From contig NC_092345.1 of the NCBI RefSeq assembly GCF_963676685.1, positions 32,325,585 through 32,389,584 on the forward strand: a stretch of DNA of 64,000 nucleotides, written 5' to 3'. Positions 57,160 to 64,000 of the stretch are shown here, piece after piece (the stretch's first letter is position 1; the number at the start of each line of letters is the position of its first letter). The stretch comes from Mytilus edulis (lineage: Eukaryota; Mollusca; Bivalvia; Mytilida; Mytilidae). The notes beneath the pieces are model-generated. The model was not told the DNA's origin. It saw only the letters and a list, made by a program, of their open reading frames with translations, and made no database searches. A program made the position numbers and the translations under genes.

Positions 57160-60100
57160 TTAAGTATGTTTATTAAGGAACAGTTTATTGAGCATCAGCT
57201 TCTGGATAGCTGTTTCAACTGAGTTTTGTTTTTTTTGAAGATTGGGTATATTTTTCCCCCGTAGTTCTTCCAGCATACTGTCTGGTATTCTTAGTCCCCT
57301 TTCAACTATAGTAGGGTCTATTCTTGGAGTTATCGATGTCGTTACTGCTGTTGACACGGAACAGGTACGAATATTAAACATTGAATAATCTTTTTCAGGA
57401 CTCGAAGTTTCTTCGTCGACATCGATAGCATCAGGGTCAACACGAACAACAACCTGAGGTTTTCGTTTGCTTCTTTTCACATCCATGGACGTTGAGTAGT
57501 TGCCACTTTGCAATGATTTTTGCAGTAAAGGATGCGTCTCTGCAAGATCTTTAACAGTCTGAGTAACCAACGGAGATGCACTTGTTAAGTTTTGAGGACG
57601 AGTTGTCAACGCTGGAGACTTGGCGTATCCTTGAGCAGGTATTACAGTTTTGACCAACGTGTTTCCATTTTGGTGATTGTTTAGTTGGACCATTGGTTGG
57701 ATTATGTACTGAGTTGCCGAGGAAGTGCGTATTGTTTTTTCACTAGAAGAAGGTGTAAATGCAGGAGTCACATTTTGAGGTCGATTTCCTTGCTCGATAA
57801 AAGGTTTTACAGTTGAAGTTGGCATTATATTTCCAGTAGATGTTCTTATGAAAATTGGTACAGGCAACGACCTAGTCAACTCCTTTTTTGAGTTTTGTGT
57901 TGAGATTTCAGCCATTTTGTTCATTTTTTTGGACTGACTGACATTCATTGCCGTGTCTTTACTTTCATTAATAGCATAAGTAGTAGGGGATTTTATATCT
58001 TTTTTGAAATCCCGCACCATAGTCTTATCGAACTGCACGGAAGACCAATTGCATGCAGAACTTGGTGCTGAATATTGGTGTTGCGAGGATTTAAATTGTG
58101 TTGTGGGTGTCTGAAATGAACAGACAGATTTCGTGTCTACCTCTTTACCAGCGGATGATACAGCAAGAGGCCTAAGTGGCCTTTGAGTAGTAATATGTTG
58201 AGATGATGTTTTACCAGTTTTGAGTTGAATATTTGCAGTCTTTGAATCATTGCTCACATTCCCCGTTTTAACAAATTTACCATCTGTTGCCGTTTTCATT
58301 TGAATGTTACTATTTGTCATCCTGGGTATATTTTGCGGAAAAGTAGACATAATTGGAGGATTTGCTGTCGATCCGGTTATAGTCGTTTTAGCTTGACCAA
58401 TCTTGTGAGATGCTATGTTCAAGAGAAGCTGACTTGCTGATGGAAGTTGCTTGGCTGACGGTGCTGTTTGCATGTTTGGAACGGATTGTGTGGGTTGTGC
58501 CAACTGACCCAATAGTACAAGATTTTGTGTTGGAGTATTTTGACCTAACTGTAGATTAGTTAGATTAGAAAATTGTCCTAAGATTGTACTTATATCTAAT
58601 CCTGGATTAAGTATTTGGTTTTGTCCAATCGCTGTATTGATAATAGGCATTTGCGAGATTCCTTGTTGCATGATTGGTAATTGTCCTCCATTCAATCCAA
58701 TGATAATTGGCTGAGTCTGGCTATTAAAAACACCTTGATTATTTAGTTGTTGTTGATTCACTAGAACACTCTGGTTAAGACTAGACTGAACAGGGTTACT
58801 TAATGCACTCTGGTTATGACCTTGAGACGAGCTTATTAAAATATTCTGTTTTTCGGTTTTGATGTTATTACTTAAAGCTTGTTGGAGACTGATCTGCGGT
58901 TGGATGATCGGAATATTATGATTCACAAAATTTGTATTTGGATTGAATGATGCATTTTGGTTAGTTGTTACCTGTTGGTTTAAAGGAAAAAGTTGTTGTT
59001 GATTACCTATATTGCTGTTTGAGAAAAATCCTAAAACCTTATTGTGTTCATTGTTCCCTGGTGCTGTATTTTTTTGTCCTTCAACTGCAGATGATAATTG
59101 CAGGCGGCCGTCTGGTAACATATCAAACAAAACATTTTGCTGAACTCCGTTAATGTTCACTGGTAATATCAGCTTAGGTTGATTTGCCGGTACAAAGTTG
59201 TTCACATTACCTTGGGATGATAAATTACCTGCATTTTGATGAGACGCATTGAGGGTGTTTGTTATTTGTAATGTTCCTTGGGAATTTACTGCATTTGGTA
59301 TCATTATATTTTGCTTAGAACTACTAGAAACTTGTGGAGACACTTGAGATTTCAAATCACGATTCAATTGGTTTACGAACTGAGGTAATATATTTGTCAT
59401 GTTAGTCTGAATACGACCTGATTTTCCTTTCCCAACATCAGCGAGCAAACTTGGATTCGGAATTTGTAATTGACCTGACATACCTGGAGTGGATATGACT
59501 GAACCTCCGGTCTGAAAAGTCTTCGTCTTTGTATTTTCAATATTAAGATTCGTTTGAGTATCTGGTTTCGAAGGAACAGTTGTCTTACCTTCCAACAAAG
59601 GTAAGAAGAACTGTTTGCCATCAGATTGTGTGATAAGATGACCATGTAGCTCTTTGGGTTTTGACTGAGCGCTGTTTATTGTGTTAGTCTGATTCTGAGA
59701 GGGCAGAGATACTAAAGTGATATTGTTGTTGTTTACTGGGTACCTCTGGCTAACGTTTGAATATAAACTGGTTGGAGCGCTAGCGTTCACATTTAATGCA
59801 TCTATATTTTTTGATTGACATTGGCTCTCTGATGATTCCACGTTCTGGTCTGCATTAGCTTGCATAACAAATTGTTTACCACCAATATTAAACATTTGAA
59901 ATGCTGCTACAGTTTTAGTACTGTCAATTTCCAGAGTAGATTTGGTACAACTTTTAACAATTTTATTTTCATTTAAACTATCAACATTTTTCGGATCATC
60001 GTGAATTTTAACCTCAGATTTCCTATCTTCCTCAGTAGCTGCATTTTCGGCTGTATCATTAATATCACTTTCATCCAAAATTGACCTAAGTTTTTCAATG

Positions 60101-60972
60101 TAAGAAGCACGTTTTGCCTTCGGTGTCTTGGCAATTTTATCACATATGTCACGAAACGACTGTTCACTTACTGGGTTTTGCAAATCTTGAAAAACTTGTT
60201 GTTCCACGTTTTTCCTTGTTTCGAATTCGATGTCTGGTTCTTTCTTTATTTTTTTATGTGATGAAGGTTCGTCAATTTGTGGTTCGTTATTGGCTGTATT
60301 GTCGTGTGTTTTACCACTATATATAGTACTTGATATGTCATTTTTACTATCATCGTTTTTGTCCAACTTTTGTTCATTGTGTTGCCTTTTTGGTGTTCTT
60401 ACACGAAGTCGTTTTTTTAAATTACCTTTTATCAAACTCGTACTAGGTATTATACTATCAAGAGCAAATTTTCCATGTTCTGTGTCATTTTCAAAAAAAT
60501 CGTGATATATCTTTACACTTGATTTGGAGTTTCTGACTTTTCCAGTTCCTTCTAAATTTCCTACATTGTAAAGTTCAGTATTTCGATAATTTGTCTTATC
60601 ATGTGTGGTTTCCACTGTACGTAATTTATTCAAATGCGGATTTTGGTTAGTTTCTGTATTAGTCAGTTCATGTTTTCTTTTCCTTGTTAAACGTCTATTG
60701 TCATCAATAACATTCAATTCCTCACACTGTCTATCTCCCCTCTTTTTAAAGCAGATCGAAGAACAATGTTTATGATTTTTCATCCATTTTCTATAAGAGA
60801 CATATTGTTTGGTGCCAAGGTCTATTTTTTCAAGATTTACAGCACAATACTTTTCAGTTAAAGAATTAAAATTTTCTATGTCTTTTGTACAATCAGATGA
60901 ACTCCCAGATGAATGTTTATCCTGAGTATTCAACGAAAACACTGAATCTATCCGTATATTCATTTCGCTCAT
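57160..60972 (-). CDS. Unknown Asn/Gln/Ser-rich nuclear protein, ~1270 aa
   Basis: One long coding exon. The open frame extends five codons upstream to a TTG, but a 3' splice site (CAATTATCAATTGCAG, exon from 60981) makes ATG at 60970-60972 (MSEMNIRIDSVFSLN) the sensible start, with 5' UTR exon(s) further up. Not recognised. Visible (numbered from this ATG): a Cys/His cluster HKHCSSICF..RGDRQC (about 67-83); basic stretches RKRKHE (97-102) and KKRLRVRTPKRQ (186-197); SUMO-like site KKIKKEPD (240-247); a helical, Ala/Lys-containing segment (about 256-300, SFRDICDKIAKTPKAKRASY); a very long Asn/Gln/Ser/Thr-rich tract with repeated short islands (GGKQFVMQ, GKQFFLPLLEG, LPVNINGVQQNVLFDMLPDG); and a C-terminal part with RVDPDAIDVDEE and RGLRIPDSMLEELRGK, then a short helix. 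Composition suggests a disordered transcription cofactor; the role is inference. It resembles the 46240 gene in make-up and architecture. Confidence 0.85.
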   Translation of the reverse strand: MSEMNIRIDSVFSLNTQDKHSSGSSSDCTKDIENFNSLTEKYCAVNLEKIDLGTKQYVSYRKWMKNHKHCSSICFKKRGDRQCEELNVIDDNRRLTRKRKHELTNTETNQNPHLNKLRTVETTHDKTNYRNTELYNVGNLEGTGKVRNSKSSVKIYHDFFENDTEHGKFALDSIIPSTSLIKGNLKKRLRVRTPKRQHNEQKLDKNDDSKNDISSTIYSGKTHDNTANNEPQIDEPSSHKKIKKEPDIEFETRKNVEQQVFQDLQNPVSEQSFRDICDKIAKTPKAKRASYIEKLRSILDESDINDTAENAATEEDRKSEVKIHDDPKNVDSLNENKIVKSCTKSTLEIDSTKTVAAFQMFNIGGKQFVMQANADQNVESSESQCQSKNIDALNVNASAPTSLYSNVSQRYPVNNNNITLVSLPSQNQTNTINSAQSKPKELHGHLITQSDGKQFFLPLLEGKTTVPSKPDTQTNLNIENTKTKTFQTGGSVISTPGMSGQLQIPNPSLLADVGKGKSGRIQTNMTNILPQFVNQLNRDLKSQVSPQVSSSSKQNIMIPNAVNSQGTLQITNTLNASHQNAGNLSSQGNVNNFVPANQPKLILPVNINGVQQNVLFDMLPDGRLQLSSAVEGQKNTAPGNNEHNKVLGFFSNSNIGNQQQLFPLNQQVTTNQNASFNPNTNFVNHNIPIIQPQISLQQALSNNIKTEKQNILISSSQGHNQSALSNPVQSSLNQSVLVNQQQLNNQGVFNSQTQPIIIGLNGGQLPIMQQGISQMPIINTAIGQNQILNPGLDISTILGQFSNLTNLQLGQNTPTQNLVLLGQLAQPTQSVPNMQTAPSAKQLPSASQLLLNIASHKIGQAKTTITGSTANPPIMSTFPQNIPRMTNSNIQMKTATDGKFVKTGNVSNDSKTANIQLKTGKTSSQHITTQRPLRPLAVSSAGKEVDTKSVCSFQTPTTQFKSSQHQYSAPSSACNWSSVQFDKTMVRDFKKDIKSPTTYAINESKDTAMNVSQSKKMNKMAEISTQNSKKELTRSLPVPIFIRTSTGNIMPTSTVKPFIEQGNRPQNVTPAFTPSSSEKTIRTSSATQYIIQPMVQLNNHQNGNTLVKTVIPAQGYAKSPALTTRPQNLTSASPLVTQTVKDLAETHPLLQKSLQSGNYSTSMDVKRSKRKPQVVVRVDPDAIDVDEETSSPEKDYSMFNIRTCSVSTAVTTSITPRIDPTIVERGLRIPDSMLEELRGKNIPNLQKKQNSVETAIQKLMLNKLFLNKHT

Positions 60973-60981
60973 TATTACGAC

Positions 60982-61179
60982 CTGCAATTGATAATTGTAA
61001 AGAAATTATTCTAATGCAAACGTGTGATTTAATATACTGCTACCTTCAAAGATCCTTATCTTTCGTGGGTAAATTGTGATGGGGTGTAAAAAGAATGGGG
61101 GAATAAATGTTTGCCGTTACAGTTCAATTCAATCAGATATACCTTTCTCTTAACGTTTCAACTGTTTTCAATGTTATAA
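60982..61179 (-). other. Upstream intron or flank of the 57160 gene
   Basis: Contains the acceptor for the coding exon at 60982-60983 (minus strand AG). No first exon could be located. Confidence 0.4.
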
Positions 61180-61410
61180 ATGGACATAAATCAAGAACAG
61201 TAAAAGCGACGCTACCCAAATTCGTACTTGATCTAAGTTTTATGATAATACGCATATTGTATAAGTTTCATTACATTTTGTTGTTGCTAAATTAAAAGTA
61301 AGAGAACGGAAAACAAATTAGCAATTTTTCCATTTGTTAAGGGCATAACTATATAACAGTAAAAGTGACGCCAACAAAATTCAAAATCTGTGTATAGTGG
61401 TAAAAAGTAT
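61180..61410 (+). repeat. Partial copy of the ~140-bp-unit repeat
   Basis: TCAAGAACAGTAAAAGCGAC, TTGATCTAAGTTTTATG and AAGGGCATAACTATATAACA match the units at 54250-55200, diverged. Confidence 0.5.
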
Positions 61411-61444
61411 TGAGTAAAATATTGTATTTATAACAGTCACACGA

Positions 61445-61805
61445 CAGTGGTCGACTGTGGAGCAGGATCTGCTATCCCTTGCATATTACACGAGAGCACC
61501 ACGGTTTTTGATTGGGTTCATTTTGCTCAGTCTTTAATAAAAGAGGGACGAAAGATACCAAAGGGACAGTCAAACTCATAAATCTAAAACAAACTGACAA
61601 CGCCATGGCTAAAAATGAAAAAGACAAACAGAAAAACAATAGTACACATGACACAACATAGAAAACTAAAGAATAAACAACACGAACCCCAGAATAAGTT
61701 TTCTTTGTTGAGTGTTGTTGGTCTTTTGTTAGTTTGTCGTTTTCTGCCATGGCGTTGTCAATTATTAGTTTGAATGTCCATTTGGTATCTTTTTTTATCT
61801 TTTTT
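61445..61805. repeat. Penelope-like tail with an inverted middle
   Basis: 61458-61538 reads in + orientation (GTGGAGCAGGATCTGC, GATTGGGTTCATTTTGCTCA), 61542-61693 in - orientation (AAGAGGGACGAAAGATACC ... AAACAACACGAACCCC), and 61694-61805 again in + (GCCATGGCGTTGTCAATTAT, GTCCATTTGGTATC). The frames on either strand through here are products of this repeat. Confidence 0.6.
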
Positions 61806-61857
61806 TCCAACTTACGTCGTACATTAGAAGATATACTTGCAATGCTAATACTTGTAT

Positions 61858-62088
61858 TAACAAGAATGTGTCCCCAGTACACGGATGCCCCGCTCGCATA
61901 TGATCATGTCATAAGGAACATGTGTACTAAGTTTCAAGTTGATTGGACTTCAACTTTATCAAACACTACCTTGACCAAAAACTTTAACCTGAATCAGGAC
62001 GAACGGACGGACGAACGAACAGACAGACGAACGGACGTACAGACCAGATTACATAATGCCCCTCTACTATCGTAGGTGGGGCATAAAA
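61858..62088 (+). repeat. GGGGCATAAAA repeat, short copy
   Basis: CAAGAATGTGTCCCCAGTAC, ACTAAGTTTCAAGTTGATTG, GGACGAACGAACAG and CTATCGTAGGTGGGGCATAA; internally deleted relative to 5632-5921. Confidence 0.7.
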
Positions 62089-62404
62089 ATGGTTAATGCA
62101 ATGGTGTCAACCGATGGATGTTTTTAAAAGTATTATATATATTATACATCTTATCTTCACTGTTGACTGGTTGTATCAATGGTAAAGATCGAAGGTTACT
62201 GTTGTACAGTCAGGGCATGTTTACTCTTTCATGACACAAGTATTGACATACAAATTGGTGAGGGTGTTAATCCATAGATCGTTTAACATTTTATTTGTTT
62301 TGTTTTTGTTCTTATATTTATCTATGTCTGAATAAGTTTTATTTATGCAAAAAACAAACCTACAAAAATATATATTTTGGTGAATGTGTTTCATATTATT
62401 TCAG

Positions 62405-62537
62405 ATACCACGTGTTTCAAGAGTTGATGAGTAAACCACGCCATATTCTGAATCCTGTTGATTTGGTGCCAAAGTCAAACGGATTTCCTTTTCAACTATT
62501 ATTACACACTGGTTTCAGAAATGTTAGCTTTTACTAA
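62405..62537 (+). CDS. Candidate last coding exon (~44 codons)
   Basis: Acceptor CATATTATTTCAG ends at 62404. With one leading base the frame reads YHVFQELMSKPRHILNPVDL and then GFPFQLLLHTGFRNVSFY to a TAA at 62535-62537. Codon use and composition look protein-like against the AT-rich flanks, and AATAAA at 62787-62792 could be the poly(A) signal. I do not recognise the protein. The preceding exons would lie upstream on the + strand and were not identified, so the call rests on splice signal plus frame. Confidence 0.4.
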
Positions 62538-64000
62538 TATGTGCTTTAGTACAGAAAATGAGACTGTTGAATAGTCTTGTTACATCAAATAATCATGTTT
62601 ACATTGTATCATCCTTCCAATGGGAAACATTTAATATAATTCGGAAACACGTTGTTGTGTATGCTTTTTCGAAAAGAATCGATTCGACAATTTTTATCTT
62701 GGTTTTGATAATTTAAATGGTGTTCTGTGACAAGTTCTATACCAGCTTTCAAAGACCTCCGTGTTTGAGAAAACCATGTAAGTTCAAATAAACAAATCTA
62801 CAAATAAATAACCATACCTGCTTAACTCCAAAACATTCCTATGTGGTCATTTTTGCTTATTCCTGATTGATTTTTGTGACGATCCAGTCCGGTACAGGCA
62901 GACGCTCTGAAAATTAAAATATGATATAATTCATAAGGCGGATAATCTAAAAATAATATTAATAGATAGACAAAAGTATACACAATACGAAAATCCGAAT
63001 CCTTAATACAAAACTACATTCGCCATATCCAAGAACGCCAAGAATTTAAGACTTAATCAAGTTATTGTCCAGAAACAACAAAAACTAATTATTAAACAGT
63101 GTGAGTCATGGCTACCCATAATCCTCTTTTAAAGACTGTGGTCTTGTGATGAAATTTCATAGAGATCCTTAGTCTTCTACTTAATTTACTGTCCTGAACC
63201 ATAAAAAATACTTGTCCTCCTATTGTGATTTGGTACCTTGTGCTAAAATTTCATACAAATCCATACAAATTCATAAATTAATACTGATTACTCAAGTTAT
63301 TTTCTGCGAACCTATTTATTGTCTATGAACCAGTAAAAAAACCCGATAGACTGAAGTGTATACTACCAATGTTTTTCGATTACCACCATGAATTTGTTAA
63401 CCGATCGATTTGTCGGTGTCTTAAGTCATTCACAATATTGTTTTTTTTCACATTCTAAGATCTTCAGAAACAAACTAAGTCGTCTGCTCTGTGATTTTGT
63501 CCTTTGTGACAGCCTGACTGGTTGTGAGTTTGAATGATGCACGAATTGCAAGAGACGTTTACCCTGTCGCCACATCCGGTCTTGCTTTTGGAGGTCATGC
63601 GAATTGCAGACAATGTGTTGAAAAAAACATCTAAATTCAACCAATATGTTCATCAATAATAAAAAAAAACAAACTCCAGCAACTGATCACTTGTTTCTTG
63701 TGTAGCATGGTTTACTTTTTCGATCACTATTAACAAAATATGCTGTACATTTTTCTTCAGCAGAACATTTTAAGCGTATTCTACTATTTTCCCATTGAAA
63801 GGCACTGTGGATTCGTTCTTTAATATGCTTTTTTTCCAACTTCACATGGTGGTAGGAACATGATAAAAGGGTTGATAAATCATAGGTTTTGATCGAAGTA
63901 ATTTCAGAGAATGATCAGGATTTAAAGTTATCCCGAAGTCTTTTAAGAGTTTGTTTTTAAATCATTACGCTATCAAACAGCTTCACAATATATTTTCGAC
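62538..64000. other. Noncoding DNA
   Basis: No supported gene or repeat. The minus-strand frame at 63426-63656 has a basic, Gln/Arg-rich composition without a domain and its alternative frames are equally plausible, so it is not called. Confidence 0.35.

Noticed and set aside
60973-60987. Five extra N-terminal codons of the 57160 gene
   Set aside because: The first codon is TTG and it straddles a 3' splice site (TTGCAG|GTCG); the ATG at 60972 is the supported start.
63426-63656. 76-codon Arg/Gln-rich minus frame
   Set aside because: No domain, no splice or promoter support, and another frame over the same DNA is equally open.

Overview
The window is AT-rich eukaryotic DNA with very low gene density and a dense load of mobile elements. 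The repeat families (tandem-cored HINE/'pearl'-like elements, Penelope-like reverse transcriptase remnants, several short retroposon families) point to a bivalve mollusc, most likely a mussel such as Mytilus. That assignment rests on recognising the repeats from memory, not on a search. There is nothing bacterial here: no operons, CRISPR arrays or convincing tRNA/rRNA genes.

Host genes. Two long uninterrupted coding exons are well supported: 46240-48786 (+, 848 aa) and 57160-60972 (-, about 1270 aa). Both start just inside an exon that follows a clear 3' splice site, both are rich in S/Q/N/T, both carry basic nuclear-localisation-like stretches and SUMO-like [IV]K.E sites, and they face each other across a repeat-filled 8.4 kb. 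They look like nuclear regulatory proteins, perhaps distant paralogues; I recognise neither. Four short exon candidates with good splice signals (11937-12050, 14947-14994, 23847-23915, 62405-62537) suggest that the rest of the window is intron or gene edge of other genes.

Layout. 1-11.4 kb: noncoding DNA, a partial inverted repeat, and several Penelope-like RT remnants with their downstream repeat sequence. 11.4-18.7 kb: mostly plain AT-rich DNA with two exon candidates and a 585-bp foldback element bounded by TTAA. 18.7-21.4 kb: a three-copy ~303-bp tandem array, a retroposon end, and a perfect 5 x 38-bp minisatellite. 21.4-29.7 kb: mostly unremarkable. 29.75-43.53 kb: one nested block. An outer HINE (A) holds two complete HINEs (B, C); C is split by a ~6.6-kb LINE with intact ORF1 (SGNH/esterase type) and ORF2 (endonuclease + RT + zinc knuckle); the LINE is itself split by a fourth HINE (D) sitting 2 bp upstream of the ORF2 start codon. 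44.2-45.2 kb and 49.3-56.4 kb: further dispersed repeats, including one retroposon inserted inside another repeat, a 140-bp near-palindrome and a TTAA-bounded MITE candidate. 61-64 kb: repeats and a candidate last exon.

The main result of the hunt is the HINE architecture. The 5' end (TTTATACGACCGCA) recurs in inverted form just before a terminal hairpin (GCTGCGC-CCT-GCGGAGC) at the 3' end, and each copy can be excised by eye to restore a continuous T|T target. This is the signature of Helentron-type rolling-circle elements. Two copies inserted in the same orientation at the same point of the element's own core repeat.
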